In this document: positions 9,691-19,606 of the stretch, piece after piece
Layout of the letters: every line of letters begins with the position of its first letter
Numbering within the stretch: the stretch's first letter is position 1
Source: Chitinolyticbacter meiyuanensis
GTDB taxonomy: Bacteria > Pseudomonadota > Gammaproteobacteria > Burkholderiales > Chitinibacteraceae
Assembly (NCBI RefSeq): GCF_008033135.1
Contig: NZ_CP041335.1
Span: 2,609,925-2,673,924, forward strand
DNA length: 64,000 bases
Direction: 5' to 3'
Notes under the pieces: generated by a model
What the model saw: the letters and a program-made list of their open reading frames with translations, nothing else
What the model was told of the DNA's origin: nothing
Databases searched by the model: none
Program-made: the position numbers and the translations under genes

Positions 9691-10353
9691 TCAGGGCCTG
9701 CGTTCGAGTACTTCGATCAGGACCAGCCGGCGATCGGGCGCATCGGCCGGCGGATTATCCACCCTTTCCTCGCGCACCTTCAGCACATAGGCCACGCCCT
9801 CCTCGCGCTGGAATCCCTCGATGCCCTGATAAAGCAGTTGCCAATCCTGACCTGCGGATTCGCGCACCTGCAGGCATTCCATTTTGCCGACACCGGAGCA
9901 GCTTCTGGTTTGCGGCGCGATCTGCAACACCTTCTCCACACCCTGCCCCTGCCGCACCAGCGTCACCAGCTGGCCTTGCGGGCCGCGCAACAGCACTGCA
10001 TGCTGCCCGGCATCCAGCGCAAAGCGGTTCGCGGCCTGCAAGGCAGCCAGCACGTCGGATTCGAGCTGGCTGCGCCCCGCGTCAAGGCAGGCCATGCGCG
10101 TCCCGGCCAACGGGCCGATGGCAATGGTTTGATCCTGATAACGCAGCGCCCCCATGAAACGGTTGCAACCGGAGAAGCCAGTGATCCGGTCTCCCTGGAT
10201 CGATAGGCCCACCTTGTCATCGGCCGGTCGGACCACGCGGCCATCGACCACCACGCGCTCGATCCGGTAATTGCCATCGAGCAATGAGCGGGCCTCAACA
10301 GCGCCGGCAATACCGGTGGCAAGCAGGGTGGCAATGAGCAGGGCCTTGGTCAT
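9691..10353 (-). CDS. Exported META (HslJ-like) and DUF4377 domain protein
   Basis: A 220-residue protein with a signal peptide (residues 1-21, ending AVEA). A META/HslJ-type domain follows (about 25-125), with the family string GCNRFMGALRYQ and a later MACLD. The C-terminal DUF4377 region (about 137-215) has the pattern CSGVGKMECLQVRE, W-x-L-Y-x-x-IEGF and NPPADAPDRR. HslJ-like proteins are periplasmic or outer-membrane associated and linked to stress or novobiocin tolerance in E. coli. The role here is unknown. Confidence 0.85.
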   Translation of the reverse strand: MTKALLIATLLATGIAGAVEARSLLDGNYRIERVVVDGRVVRPADDKVGLSIQGDRITGFSGCNRFMGALRYQDQTIAIGPLAGTRMACLDAGRSQLESDVLAALQAANRFALDAGQHAVLLRGPQGQLVTLVRQGQGVEKVLQIAPQTRSCSGVGKMECLQVRESAGQDWQLLYQGIEGFQREEGVAYVLKVREERVDNPPADAPDRRLVLIEVLERRP

Positions 10354-10379
10354 GGGTCTTCTCCTTGTGGGATGTCGGT

Positions 10380-11396
10380 TCAGATGCTGCGGCCAATCGC
10401 GGTAGCGATCGCGCCGAGCGTGGTCATCAATTGCTTGAGTTCCTGTGGCGTCAATGCCTGATCCGCGTCACACCAGGCTTCGCAAGGGTTCGGATGCATC
10501 TCGACCAGCAGGCCATCTGCCCCGGCAGCCACCGCCGCCTGCGCCAGTGCCGGCACCATCCAGGCCTTGCCACCGGCATGGCTGGGATCGACGATCACTG
10601 GCAGGTGCGTCTCGCGCTTGAGTACCGGGATGGCCGTCACGTCGAGCACGTTGCGGTAAGCCGTTTCGAAGGTGCGGATGCCACGCTCGCAGAAGATGAT
10701 GTTGTGGTTGCCGCCCGCGGCGATGTACTCGGCCGCCATCAGCCACTCACTGATGGTGGCCGACAGCCCGCGCTTGAGAATGATGGGCTTGTTGACGCGC
10801 CCCACTTCCTTCAGCAGATCGAAGTTCTGCATGTTGCGCGCGCCTATCTGGATCACATCGACGTCGTATTCCATGAAGGTGTCGAGCATGCGGATATCCA
10901 TCAGCTCGGTCACCACCGGCAGCTTGTGGCGGCGCGCCGCCGCCTGGAAGTATTCCAGCCCGGTCACACCCAGGCCTTGGAAGGCATAGGGACTGGTGCG
11001 CGGCTTGAAGGCGCCGCCGCGCATCATGCGGCAGCCTGCCGCGGCGACCGCATCGGCCGCCTGGTTCATCTGCTCCTGGGTTTCCACCGAGCAGGGGCCG
11101 GCGATCACCTGGATCTGCGGGCCGCCGATGGCCAGACCGCGCACCTTGACCACCGAGCCGGCAGGGTACGAATCACGCGAGACGATCTTGTACTGCTTGG
11201 TCACGCGGTTGACCCGTTCCACGCCGGGCAGGATTTCGAAGTGGGCCAGATCGAGCTTGTTCTCGTCGCCGATGGCGCCAATGATGACGAGCTCGGAGCC
11301 ACGCGACACGTGCTCCGTCAGGCCGGCAACGCGGATCTGGCCGACCACGTGCTCGATTTGCGCCTCGGAGGCGTGGGTTTGCATCACGATGATCAT
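10380..11396 (-). CDS. aroF: 3-deoxy-7-phosphoheptulonate synthase (DAHP synthase, type I-beta)
   Basis: A 338-residue enzyme for the first step of the shikimate pathway, condensing PEP with erythrose 4-phosphate. The first 75 or so residues form the ferredoxin-like regulatory domain typical of Thermotoga-type synthases, with [18 protein letters not shown] at the start. The catalytic barrel follows, with [20 protein letters not shown] and DPSHAGGK. The segment [19 protein letters not shown] binds PEP. This is a different lineage from the E. coli AroF/G/H isozymes, so the symbol marks function only. The N-terminal domain suggests feedback control by an aromatic amino acid. Confidence 0.92.
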   Translation of the reverse strand: MIIVMQTHASEAQIEHVVGQIRVAGLTEHVSRGSELVIIGAIGDENKLDLAHFEILPGVERVNRVTKQYKIVSRDSYPAGSVVKVRGLAIGGPQIQVIAGPCSVETQEQMNQAADAVAAAGCRMMRGGAFKPRTSPYAFQGLGVTGLEYFQAAARRHKLPVVTELMDIRMLDTFMEYDVDVIQIGARNMQNFDLLKEVGRVNKPIILKRGLSATISEWLMAAEYIAAGGNHNIIFCERGIRTFETAYRNVLDVTAIPVLKRETHLPVIVDPSHAGGKAWMVPALAQAAVAAGADGLLVEMHPNPCEAWCDADQALTPQELKQLMTTLGAIATAIGRSI

Positions 11397-11536
11397 GGGT
11401 GTTCTCCGAGGGTCTGATGTTCTGGAATCTAGCGGGCCGGCCGCGCGCCGCCTATTGCGGTCTACGCGTAGGCCAGCAGCTTGTCAGAGCTCCACGCTAG
11501 GCGCGCCCAACTATCCCCGGTCAGTGAATACTCACG

Positions 11537-12691
11537 TCAGTCTCGGGCGAGGCCGCGCCAGCACAGCACGCCACCGATGGCTGCGGCGCCGGCCGCCAGT
11601 GTGAACACACCCTGACCACCCAGCGCTTCCCACGCCCAGCCGGACAACATGCCACCGCTGCTGGCGCCCAGGCCAAACGACACCCCGATGTAGAGCGCCT
11701 GGCCCTTGCCCTGATGCGGCCCGGCGAAGTGCTGGTGCACGTAGCTCATCGCCACCGCATGGCACACTGCAAAGGTGAACGCATGGCCAAGCTGGGCCAG
11801 CAACAACAGGGCCATGTTGCCCGCACCCCAGGCAATCATCAGGAACCGCAGCGTTGCGACGACGAAACAGGCCAGGAACAAGCTGCGACGCGACCAGCGC
11901 GCGGTCAGGCGGGGCATCAGCATGAACATCACGATCTCGGCCAGCACGCCCAGCGTCCACAGCCAGCCGATGTGGTCTTTGGCCACGCCGTGGTCGGTCA
12001 CCCAGATCGAGTAGAAGCTGTAGTACGGCCCATGCGCCAGCAGCATCAGGAAGCAGGCACCGAATACCACCCGTACCTCGCGGCGACGCAGTATGTCGCC
12101 AAAGCCGGCCGCCAGTTGCGCCGGGCTGTGGCGCGGCGTCGGCACCTGTGGCAGCAGCCATGTGTAGAGCGCCAGCCCCAGCATCACCACCAATGCCGAC
12201 AGTGGTAGCACACCCACGCCGCGCGCCTGTATCCAGTAGCCCGCCGCCACCGATGTGACGATGAAGCCGATCGAGCCCCATACCCGCAGCCGGGCATAGC
12301 GGCCGCCATCGCCACGCAATCGGTCCATGGTCAGCGCCTCGACCAACGGCAGCGCCGCGCTCCAGAAGAAGGTAGCCAACCAGAGCGCCCCGAGCATGCC
12401 CCAGAAACCATCGGCAAACTGCAGCAGGGCGAAGCCGCTGGCGCCGCCGATGCCGGCGATGCGCAGGATGGCGGCGCGACGGCCGGTGCGGTCGGCCAGC
12501 CAGCCCCAGATCGCCGGCGCGTAGATGCGGTTGATCTGGGTTAGCGAAGTGAGGATGCCGATCTGCCAGGCCGGAAAGGCCAGCGCCGCCAAGTAGACGC
12601 CCCAGTACGGCTGGAACAGGCCGGTAAAGCCGAAGTAGCAAAAGTAAAAGCCGCCGATCGCAGCAAGACCGGCGGCCGGGGATTTTGTCAT
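11537..12691 (-). CDS. MFS transporter, phenylpropionate permease (HcaT-like) family
   Basis: A 384-residue membrane protein with about twelve hydrophobic segments. The N-terminus GFYFCYFGFTGLFQPYWGVY and the loop WGWLADRTGRR match the MFS_1-like/HcaT group, and FFWSAALPLVEALTMDRL is another family string. Substrates of this group are poorly known (3-phenylpropionate in E. coli, nucleosides in relatives). It starts 3 bases downstream of pgsA and probably shares its transcript. A longer frame (464 codons) overlaps it in another phase but has no membrane pattern. Confidence 0.82.
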   Translation of the reverse strand: MTKSPAAGLAAIGGFYFCYFGFTGLFQPYWGVYLAALAFPAWQIGILTSLTQINRIYAPAIWGWLADRTGRRAAILRIAGIGGASGFALLQFADGFWGMLGALWLATFFWSAALPLVEALTMDRLRGDGGRYARLRVWGSIGFIVTSVAAGYWIQARGVGVLPLSALVVMLGLALYTWLLPQVPTPRHSPAQLAAGFGDILRRREVRVVFGACFLMLLAHGPYYSFYSIWVTDHGVAKDHIGWLWTLGVLAEIVMFMLMPRLTARWSRRSLFLACFVVATLRFLMIAWGAGNMALLLLAQLGHAFTFAVCHAVAMSYVHQHFAGPHQGKGQALYIGVSFGLGASSGGMLSGWAWEALGGQGVFTLAAGAAAIGGVLCWRGLARD

Positions 12692-12694
12692 CGC

Positions 12695-13264
12695 TTACTG
12701 TTCGCGGAACTGCTGCGCCGCAACCCGCAGGTAGTAGAACATCGACGCGATGGTCAGTACACTCGCGACGTAGAGCGCGATGGTGCCCACCAGCGGCGTC
12801 GAGATGCCCGGCAGCAACGGTCCCCACCACAGCAGCAGCAGGATGGCGACCATTTGCGCGGTGGTCTTGAGCTTGCCGATGTAGGCCACGGCCACGTTTT
12901 TCGATTTGCCCAGCTGTGCCATCCATTCACGTAGCGCCGAGATGGTGATCTCGCGGCCAATGATGATGACAGCGAGCCAAGCGGCCGCGCGGTCGAGCTC
13001 CACCAGCAGGATCAGCGCCGCGGCGACCATCAGCTTGTCCGCCACCGGATCGAGGAACGCGCCAAAGCTCGATGTCTGATTCCAGCGTCGCGCGAGGAAG
13101 CCGTCGAACCAATCGGTGAGCGCGGCCACCGCAAAGATCAGCGCCCCGCTGACGTTCTTGCTGGTCATCGAGATCATGCTGTCGGGCAAGTAGAACAAGC
13201 CGACAAAGACCGGGATCAGCGCAACGCGCAACCAGGTAAGCAGGATGGGCAGGTTCAAGGGCAT
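12695..13264 (-). CDS. pgsA: CDP-diacylglycerol--glycerol-3-phosphate 3-phosphatidyltransferase
   Basis: A 189-residue integral membrane enzyme that makes phosphatidylglycerol phosphate. The CDP-alcohol phosphotransferase motif is complete: Asp51, Asp54-Gly55, Ala58-Arg59, Gly68, Asp72 and Asp76 in DWFDGFLARR...FGAFLDPVAD. Four or more hydrophobic segments fit the family. In many proteobacteria pgsA follows uvrC. Here uvrC is nearby on the same strand, with a GNAT gene and a hotdog gene between them on the other strand. Confidence 0.95.
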   Translation of the reverse strand: MPLNLPILLTWLRVALIPVFVGLFYLPDSMISMTSKNVSGALIFAVAALTDWFDGFLARRWNQTSSFGAFLDPVADKLMVAAALILLVELDRAAAWLAVIIIGREITISALREWMAQLGKSKNVAVAYIGKLKTTAQMVAILLLLWWGPLLPGISTPLVGTIALYVASVLTIASMFYYLRVAAQQFREQ

Positions 13265-13382
13265 CGCGCTGAGGTTGTAAGCCGCAAAAGCCGCATTCTA
13301 GCCCGAATTGCCGGCGACCGGCGCATGCATTCCGGCACAGGCGGACGGCACGGCTTACGTGTATGCCGCGTTCTGCCCCGAT

Positions 13383-13411
13383 TGACATTCAAACAGTCGT
13401 TTGAGATGTTG
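13383..13411 (+). promoter_or_regulatory. Candidate promoter for the hotdog-fold gene
   Basis: A perfect TTGACA at 13383-13388 is followed after 17 bases by GATGTT at 13406-13411, a weak -10 match. If used, it would start transcription near 13418. That favours the ATG at 13439 over the upstream in-frame starts. Confidence 0.35.
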
Positions 13412-13438
13412 CGACTCTCGATCCCGCTTTGCCTGCCG

Positions 13439-13909
13439 ATGTCACCCAATACGCTGCGCCACCTGATCAACCTCTGGCCGCCCTTCCTGCTGGCCGGCAT
13501 CCATGCCATCCGCTTCTCGCCCGACTGGCGCGAGATCGACGTCGAACTGCGACTGCGCTGGTACAACCGCAATTACGTGGGCACTCACTTCGGCGGTAGC
13601 CTGTTCGCCATGACCGACCCGTGGTACATGCTGATGCTGATGCACGTGCTCGGCGGCGACTACTACGTGTGGGACCAGCGCGCCAGTATCGACTTCATCG
13701 CCCCCGGCCGCAGCCGCGTACATGCCCGGTTCCGGCTCGACGAAACCACGCTGGCCGATATCCGCCACCGTACCGCCGATGGTGACAAGCATCTGCCTGA
13801 ATTCAGCATCGACGTGATCGACGATGGCGGCAATCTCGTTGCCCGGGTGAAGAAGACGCTGTACGTGCGGCGCAAACCCAAGGCCCGGCCTTCGCTCGCC
13901 GAGGCTTGA
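13439..13909 (+). CDS. Hotdog-fold protein, DUF4442 family
   Basis: A 156-residue protein from the chosen start MSPNTLRHLINL; in-frame ATGs at 13325 and 13406 are upstream alternatives. The middle section NRNYVGTHFGGSLFAMTDPWYMLML is the characteristic DUF4442 helix with its preceding loop, and IDFIAPGRSRVHARF follows. These proteins share the thioesterase/dehydratase hotdog fold but their substrates are unknown. There is no strong ribosome-binding site, so the start is uncertain. A second DUF4442-like protein is encoded at 50644-51114. Confidence 0.8.
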   Translation: MSPNTLRHLINLWPPFLLAGIHAIRFSPDWREIDVELRLRWYNRNYVGTHFGGSLFAMTDPWYMLMLMHVLGGDYYVWDQRASIDFIAPGRSRVHARFRLDETTLADIRHRTADGDKHLPEFSIDVIDDGGNLVARVKKTLYVRRKPKARPSLAEA

Positions 13910-13992
13910 CCGGCGCTGCCGAAACAACGGCCAGACGACCAAGCCGGCATGCAGCGTGTGTAGACTGCCGGTTTTCATCGCGCCGAGCTCCC

Positions 13993-14436
13993 ATGCTGAT
14001 CCGCCCCACCACCGCAGCCGATTTACCCGAACTGTTTCAGCTGCGGGCGCAAACCCGGGAAAACGCCCTGAGCCCGGAGTACCTGGCCACGCTCGGCATC
14101 ACCCCTGAGACCGCCGCCACCGGCCTTGCCAGTGGCGACACCCGCGGCTGGCTATGCGAGATCGACGGCCGCATCGTCGGCTTTGCCAGCGGCGATCGCA
14201 CCAGCGGTGAAATGCTGGTGCTGGCAATCCTTCCCGATTTTGAGGGCCGCGGCATCGGTCGCCGGTTGCTGAATGAAGTGACCGGCTGGCTGCAACACTG
14301 CGGCAGCCCCCGCATCTGGCTCACTGCCAACCCCGACCCCGACGGCCGCGCCCATGGCTTTTACCGCCGCTGTGGCTGGGTGCCGACCGGCGAGATCAGC
14401 GGGGACGACGAAGTACTGGAGTACTGCTGGCATTAG
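13993..14436 (+). CDS. GNAT family N-acetyltransferase
   Basis: A 147-residue acetyltransferase of the GCN5 superfamily. The start [14 protein letters not shown] is the usual beginning of the fold; the frame stays open further upstream but codes no recognisable domain. Motif A reads [20 protein letters not shown], where EGRGIG binds the acetyl-CoA pyrophosphate. The final [13 protein letters not shown] is motif B. The substrate cannot be told. Its stop overlaps the end of uvrC by 4 bases on the opposite strand. Confidence 0.85.
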   Translation: MLIRPTTAADLPELFQLRAQTRENALSPEYLATLGITPETAATGLASGDTRGWLCEIDGRIVGFASGDRTSGEMLVLAILPDFEGRGIGRRLLNEVTGWLQHCGSPRIWLTANPDPDGRAHGFYRRCGWVPTGEISGDDEVLEYCWH

Positions 14437-16262
14437 CCGCGCAACGCGGCGTAGATGCGCTCTGCCAGTTCGTCGTTGATGCCCTCGACCTGCATCAGGT
14501 CGTCGACGTTGGCAGCCTTCACGCCCTGCAGGCCGCCGAAGCGGGCCAGCAACTTCTGCCGGCGCTTGGGCCCAACGCCCGGGATGTCTTCCAGGCTGGA
14601 GGCGACGCGTGCCTTTGCCCGGCGGGCACGGTGGCCAGTGATCGCGAAACGATGCGATTCGTCCCGGACCTGCTGCACCAGGTGCAGTCCGGCATGGTCC
14701 GGCGGCAGCCGGATCACGGCGTGGCTGGTGGCGAGGATCAATTGCTCGAGGCCGGCCTTGCGGGTCTCGCCCTTGGCGATGCCGATCAGCACCGGCTGGG
14801 TGAGCCCGACCTCGGCCAGCACTTCCTCGGCCTGGGCCAGCTGCCCCTTGCCGCCGTCGATCAGGATCAGATCCGGTACCTTGCCCTCACCGGCCGCAAT
14901 CTTTTCATAGCGCCGGGTCAGTACCTGCTTCATCGCGGCGTAGTCATCCCCCGCGGTAATCCCCTCAATGTTGTAGCGCCGGTATTCCTTGGGCTGCATG
15001 TCGCCGCGGTCGAACACCACGCAGGAGGCAACCGTGGCCTCGCCCATGGTGTGGGAGATATCGAAGCACTCGATGCGCTGCGTCTCCTCGGGCAGATTCA
15101 GTGCCTCGACCAGCGCAGTCAGTCGGCCGGCCTGTGTTGCCGCCTGTGCCTGGCGCTGCAGGATGGCGAACTCGGCGTTCTTCTTCGCCATTTCCAGCCA
15201 CACCCGGCGCTCGCCATTGGGATTGCTGTTCACCACCACTTTGCGGCCGGCCTGCTCACTGAGCAGCGACACAATCAATTCGCCGCCGTCGGGCGCCGGG
15301 TGGCAGATCACCACCGGCGGCACGCTGCGATCCAGATAGTGCTGTGCCAGGAAAGCGGCCAGCGCCTCGGCCGGGCCATAGTCCTCGGCATGGCTGGGGA
15401 ACAGGTTCTTGTCGCCCACGTGGCGACCGCCGCGCACCATGGCGAGGTTGACGCATAGCACGCCGTCGCGCGCAACACAGGCCACGATGTCGGCATCGAG
15501 CTCATTGGCATTGCTGGAGACGAACTGCCGCTCCTGCACCTTGGCCAGCGCCTGAATCTGATCGCGCAAGCTGGCGGCAAGTTCGAAATCCCAGGATTCG
15601 GACGCAACCTGCATCCGCGTTTCCAGTTCAGCCAGCAACTCGTTGCCCTTGCCTTCGAGGAAACGCACGGCGTTGCCGACGTCCTGTTGGTAATCAGCAG
15701 GACTGATCAAGTCGACGCAGGGGGCCGAGCAGCGCTTGATCTGGTGCAGCAGGCACGGTCGCGAGCGGTTGGCAAACACCGTGTCCTCGCAGGTGCGCAG
15801 CTTGAACACCTTCTGCAGCAGCTGGATCGATTCCTTGACCACGTAGCCGTTGGGAAACGGCCCGAAGTACTGGTTGCGCTTGTCGAGCGCACCACGGTAA
15901 TACGCCAGCCGCGGCACGCGATGGCCGGTGACGACCAGGTAGGGATAGCTCTTGTCGTCGCGGAACAGGATGTTGTAGCGCGGCGCCAACGCCTTGATCA
16001 GGTTGTTTTCCAGCACCAGCGCCTCGGCTTCCGAGCGCACCACGGTGGTTTCCAACCGTGCCACCTGCGCCAGCATCAAGCGGATGCGCGGGCTGAGGTC
16101 ATTTTTCTGGAAATAGGAGCCGACCCGCCGTTTCAGGTCGATGGCCTTGCCGACATATAGCACCGTGCCGTCGGGGCCGATGAAGCGATAGACGCCCGGC
16201 AGATTGGGCAGCAGCTTCACCTGCTCGGCAACGGTCTCGTAGGGGGTCGGAGTCGTACTCAT
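14433..16262 (-). CDS. uvrC: UvrABC system protein C
   Basis: A 609-residue nucleotide-excision-repair endonuclease that makes both incisions around a lesion held by UvrB. It has an N-terminal GIY-YIG nuclease domain ([26 protein letters not shown]), a cysteine-bearing segment ([15 protein letters not shown]) and a UVR motif that binds UvrB (about residues 205-240). The RNase H-like second nuclease contains [10 protein letters not shown] and [12 protein letters not shown] tandem helix-hairpin-helix ends the protein ([13 protein letters not shown]). Length is normal. Confidence 0.97.
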   Translation of the reverse strand: MSTTPTPYETVAEQVKLLPNLPGVYRFIGPDGTVLYVGKAIDLKRRVGSYFQKNDLSPRIRLMLAQVARLETTVVRSEAEALVLENNLIKALAPRYNILFRDDKSYPYLVVTGHRVPRLAYYRGALDKRNQYFGPFPNGYVVKESIQLLQKVFKLRTCEDTVFANRSRPCLLHQIKRCSAPCVDLISPADYQQDVGNAVRFLEGKGNELLAELETRMQVASESWDFELAASLRDQIQALAKVQERQFVSSNANELDADIVACVARDGVLCVNLAMVRGGRHVGDKNLFPSHAEDYGPAEALAAFLAQHYLDRSVPPVVICHPAPDGGELIVSLLSEQAGRKVVVNSNPNGERRVWLEMAKKNAEFAILQRQAQAATQAGRLTALVEALNLPEETQRIECFDISHTMGEATVASCVVFDRGDMQPKEYRRYNIEGITAGDDYAAMKQVLTRRYEKIAAGEGKVPDLILIDGGKGQLAQAEEVLAEVGLTQPVLIGIAKGETRKAGLEQLILATSHAVIRLPPDHAGLHLVQQVRDESHRFAITGHRARRAKARVASSLEDIPGVGPKRRQKLLARFGGLQGVKAANVDDLMQVEGINDELAERIYAALRG

Positions 16263-16293
16263 GGCCAGATTGTACCGCCGTCGGCAGGTGGCG

Positions 16294-17421
16294 TTACCAA
16301 GCGATGCGGCGGGCAGCCAGCGCTATCAGCGCGGCAGAGCCGGCCACCACGGCCAAGCCCCAACCCAGGTGCGATGCATGGGCCACGAAGCCGATCAGCG
16401 GTGGGCCGAGCAAGGCGCCAACTGCACCGGTGGTGGTTACGGCGGCAAGCGCCACCGGGCCTTGCTTGGCACCGGCAATGTAGACGCACGGTGAAACCGC
16501 TGCGACGCCCAGCCCGACCAGCGCAAATGCCAGCAGGCCCGGCCAGAAGCCACCCAGCAGCAACCCCAGTGCCAGGCCAATTCCCGCCACGCTGCCGCCC
16601 ACCTGCAGCAGGCGAGCGCTCCCCCAGCGGGCACGCCACCCGTCGCCCAGCCAGCGCGCACAGAACATGGTGACGGTAAACGCAGCCAGCCCCAGCGCAG
16701 CCCACTGCTCGCTGGCTCCTGCCCGCTCCTTCAGGTAAAGCGCGGTCCAGTCGGACATCGATCCTTCGACCACGGTGCCGGCGAGCGCCGCTATGCCCAG
16801 CCACAAGGCAGCACCGGAAGGCAACGAGAAACGCTTGCCCGGTTGGCGGTCCGGCTCCGGCGCCTGCGGTAACAGCCGGGGCGCAGCCCAGGCCAGCAAT
16901 GCCCACATCAGGATCGCAGCGGCGGCAAAGTGCAGCGTCACCGACGGCAGCAAACGGATCATCTGCGAAGCAAACAGTGCGGCGGCAAGGCCGCCGAGAC
17001 TGAACACCGCATGCAACCTCGACATGATGGGTTTCCTGCGCTTGAGCTCGATATCCACCCCTTGCGCATTCATCGCCACATTGAGACAGGCCGCAGCCAC
17101 GCCCTCGAACACCATGACGACGAGTGCAAACGGATAGTTGGGTGCGAGACCCAGCAGGATCAGCAAGCCGGGGATCAGTGCAGCAGAGAGCCAACAACAG
17201 CGTTGCGCACCGAGTTTGCGCAGCAAGGTCGCGGTGATCGGAAAGGAAAATACGGCGCCGAGGCCACTGGCCAAGAGCAGGAAGCCGACCTGGGCCGGGC
17301 CCAGCTCCAGCTGGGCCTTGAGGGCAGGCAGGCGGGTCGCCCAGCTGCCGTAGTTGAAGCCGAGCAGAAAAAACAGCGATGCCACCGCGTAAGGTGCGTG
17401 GCGCAGGGATGGGTTGGTCAC
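16294..17421 (-). CDS. MFS transporter, YbjJ-like
   Basis: A 375-residue membrane protein with about twelve hydrophobic stretches. It begins with GTG ([18 protein letters not shown]). The segments [30 protein letters not shown] and [17 protein letters not shown] are typical of the YbjJ/fucose-permease-like branch of the major facilitator superfamily. The substrate is not known. It lies 5 bases downstream of the flagellar block and may be read through from it, but it has no obvious flagellar role. Confidence 0.8.
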   Translation of the reverse strand: MTNPSLRHAPYAVASLFFLLGFNYGSWATRLPALKAQLELGPAQVGFLLLASGLGAVFSFPITATLLRKLGAQRCCWLSAALIPGLLILLGLAPNYPFALVVMVFEGVAAACLNVAMNAQGVDIELKRRKPIMSRLHAVFSLGGLAAALFASQMIRLLPSVTLHFAAAAILMWALLAWAAPRLLPQAPEPDRQPGKRFSLPSGAALWLGIAALAGTVVEGSMSDWTALYLKERAGASEQWAALGLAAFTVTMFCARWLGDGWRARWGSARLLQVGGSVAGIGLALGLLLGGFWPGLLAFALVGLGVAAVSPCVYIAGAKQGPVALAAVTTTGAVGALLGPPLIGFVAHASHLGWGLAVVAGSAALIALAARRIAW

Positions 17422-17426
17422 AAGAT

Positions 17427-17771
17427 CTAGGAGGCGTCGGATGGCGGGGCCGGTTCGGGCTCAGGCAAGGATAACAGCGGCGGTTCCACCTTGACACCGG
17501 TTTCAAGCAGATAGACAAAGGCGAGCAATTCCGCGACGGCGCGATAGAGCTGCGGGGGGATGCGCTGGTCGAGATCCACCTGCATCAGCAGCGCCACGAG
17601 TTCGGGCGACTCGTGGACGAAGACCCCCGCTTCGCGGGCCTTCTCGATGATCTTCTCGGCGACGATGCCCTGGCCCTTGGCCGTGACGCGCGGCGAACCG
17701 CCGCCTTCGTGGTAGGCCAGCGCCACCGCCTGCTGGCGATCGGGAGAACTACGGCCGACCTTACGCGCCAT
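17427..17771 (-). CDS. FlhB C-terminal-like protein (FlhX type)
   Basis: A 114-residue protein equivalent to the cytoplasmic C-terminal part of the flagellar export switch FlhB. It has AVALAYHEGG, VTAKGQGIVAEKIIEKARE and IPPQLYRAVAELLAFVY, which align with FlhB just after its NPTH autocleavage site. It lacks the membrane domain and the NPTH motif. Such stand-alone copies can partly replace cleaved FlhB in some bacteria and may affect export specificity. The start overlaps the fliK-like gene by 11 bases, and FliK is the partner that flips the FlhB switch. Confidence 0.85.
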   Translation of the reverse strand: MARKVGRSSPDRQQAVALAYHEGGGSPRVTAKGQGIVAEKIIEKAREAGVFVHESPELVALLMQVDLDQRIPPQLYRAVAELLAFVYLLETGVKVEPPLLSLPEPEPAPPSDAS

Positions 17772-18840
17772 CCGCAGGCGCCTCGTCGCTGTCGCTCAAG
17801 CCAAACTGGGTGCCCGCCAACGCAAGGCCGGCGGCCTCGAACTGCTGGGACAGCTGCCCCTGCCCATCGCGCAGCAAGGCCAGCGTGTCGGGGCGTTCAG
17901 CCGAAAACTGCAGGCTGAACTGGCCCTGGAACAAGGTCGCGGTGATCGCCACCGGGCCGAGCCGCGGCAGTTCCAGGTTCAGCCAGGTCTGCCAGCGTTG
18001 CGCCTCGGTATCGACCTGCCCATCTTCGCCGCGCTCGTTCTCCAGCTGCAGCTGCCACTTGAGCGGCTGCCCCGTCCAGGCTTGGCCTTGCCATACCACG
18101 GGCCGCTGCTCGATGGTATCGAGCTGTTGCTGCACCAGGCCTTTGAGCATCGCTTCGGCTTCGGGACTGGTTCGCGCATCGCCACGCAGCAATTGCTCGA
18201 CAACATTGCCGATGCGCGTATCGGCGCGCACATCCCGACTGCCCTCTTCCTGATGCATCGGCAACGATGAGCGAAGCTGCGCCTGGGGCTCGCGCAACAG
18301 CGCCTGCAGACTGCGCTGGCCATTCACCCATTCGGCCTGATGCGATTCGTAGAAGAGGCCACTTTCCGACATCGCGCCAGCCAGACGACTGGCAATCGCG
18401 GCCGGGTCAAGATTGCCATCAGGAATCAACGGGGTTTGGCCTTGCAGTGTGACCGCGGCCTTGGTTTCACCATTGCGACTGCCGGTCAGCAGCGAGGTGA
18501 GATAGCGCGCAGCCTGGCTGAGGGCTGCCTCGCGACTCTGCGGCGCCGCCGCCGGCTGCTGGCTCAGGGCAAAGGTGAGCTTGGGGTCACGCGCGACCAC
18601 GGTCAGGTCGAACTCCTCGCCCGGCTGCGTATTGCGCGGCAGGTTGAGATCGAGCAATTGATCCTTCACCAGTACGGCGAATCGGCCATTGGGCAATTGC
18701 TGAGTGACCGTGGCGTTGACGCGCTCGCCCACCGAGAAGCGGGCGGTATCGTCTGGCGAAGGTTTGAGAACCTCGATCAGCCCCTGCTGCGTCTTGACGT
18801 ACAGCTGCAGCAGGCTGGTCGGTGCGTTGCCGGGCAACAT
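17761..18840 (-). CDS. fliK: Flagellar hook-length control protein FliK-like
   Basis: A 359-residue, Gln- and Ala-rich protein. The C-terminal third (about 250-345), with LKWQLQLENERGEDGQ, LNLELPRLGPVAITATLFQGQFSLQFSAE and a late LRDGQGQLSQQFEAAGL, matches the FliK C-terminal domain that contacts FlhB. The N-terminal half is low in similarity and serves as the ruler in the family. Its position between the FlhB-like gene and DUF2802 supports the call, although a second fliK may exist in the hook operon outside the window. Confidence 0.75.
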   Translation of the reverse strand: MLPGNAPTSLLQLYVKTQQGLIEVLKPSPDDTARFSVGERVNATVTQQLPNGRFAVLVKDQLLDLNLPRNTQPGEEFDLTVVARDPKLTFALSQQPAAAPQSREAALSQAARYLTSLLTGSRNGETKAAVTLQGQTPLIPDGNLDPAAIASRLAGAMSESGLFYESHQAEWVNGQRSLQALLREPQAQLRSSLPMHQEEGSRDVRADTRIGNVVEQLLRGDARTSPEAEAMLKGLVQQQLDTIEQRPVVWQGQAWTGQPLKWQLQLENERGEDGQVDTEAQRWQTWLNLELPRLGPVAITATLFQGQFSLQFSAERPDTLALLRDGQGQLSQQFEAAGLALAGTQFGLSDSDEAPADGA

Positions 18841-18843
18841 GGT

Positions 18844-19224
18844 TCAGCCCTGGCGCTCTGCGCGATACAGCGCGGCAATCAGGTCGGCCTCGCCACGGCT
18901 GATGCCGCATTCACGAATCATCGCCTCGACCTCGGCGCCGGCTCGTGCCATGCGGATGGCGTGTGCATACGGCGTTTCGGTTGCGTCTTCCTCTGGCGCG
19001 GCCTGCACATAGGCACTGGCTGCGAGGCGCAGCTTCAGGGTCTCCACCTCGCGGCGCAAGACTTCGACTTCCTCTTCGAGCTGGCTCTGCCGGCGATTCA
19101 CGTCGACATTGGCCGGACGCGCCTTCACCTTGCGGAAGAACAGCAGCAACTGCGCGACATAGAACACGACCAGCCCCAGCCCGATATACAGCAGCTGTGG
19201 CCACGTGAGGACGATGGCATTCAT
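18844..19224 (-). CDS. DUF2802 membrane-anchored coiled-coil protein
   Basis: A 126-residue protein with an N-terminal membrane segment (MNAIVLTWPQLLYIGLGLVV and onward), a short charged coiled coil (LEEEVEVLRREVETLKLRL) and a C-terminal helical part ending CGISRGEADLIAALYRAE. This layout is DUF2802, often found in flagellar clusters. The ATG start at 19224 is preferred because TTGGAGA precedes it at good spacing; a TTG five codons upstream is the alternative. Function unknown. Confidence 0.75.
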   Translation of the reverse strand: MNAIVLTWPQLLYIGLGLVVFYVAQLLLFFRKVKARPANVDVNRRQSQLEEEVEVLRREVETLKLRLAASAYVQAAPEEDATETPYAHAIRMARAGAEVEAMIRECGISRGEADLIAALYRAERQG

Positions 19225-19285
19225 GCTCGCCGTCTCCAAGAAACCCTTCGCTTCAGCGTATACGACCGCATGGCGCCTTGCCGGC

Positions 19286-19606
19286 TCAAACGCGATAGGC
19301 GCGATCGAGCTTGGAGGAGTTCTGCAGCACGTTCATCATCGATTGCAGCTCCGGCTTCCAGGCCTCGGCCAGCGCGGTGAGTTCGGCGATGGATGACTGT
19401 AGTCCCTCCATCAGCACACTCAGCGCCTGCCGTTCTTCCTCCGGGTAGGCCGCCCAATCGACACTGTGCAGCGCCTCATGCAAGGCCAGCCAGATGGGCT
19501 GGCGCTCCAGCAGATCATCCCAGCGCTGCTCTCGGGCGTCGGCCAGCATCTGCCGCGCCAGCACGTGGAGCGCCCGCAGTGTATGGCCGATATCAGGCCT
19601 TGCCAT
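19286..19606 (-). CDS. FliT-like flagellar export chaperone
   Basis: A 106-residue, mostly helical protein starting MARPDIGHTLRALHVLARQM. Size, helical content and position directly after fliS fit FliT, the chaperone for the filament cap FliD, but sequence conservation in this family is low. The start overlaps fliS by 14 bases. The in-frame region further upstream lies inside fliS and is not counted. Confidence 0.65.
   Translation of the reverse strand: MARPDIGHTLRALHVLARQMLADAREQRWDDLLERQPIWLALHEALHSVDWAAYPEEERQALSVLMEGLQSSIAELTALAEAWKPELQSMMNVLQNSSKLDRAYRV

Noticed and set aside
11532..12926. 464-codon minus-strand frame
   Set aside because: It overlaps pgsA and the MFS gene in another phase and shows no hydrophobic segments or motifs.
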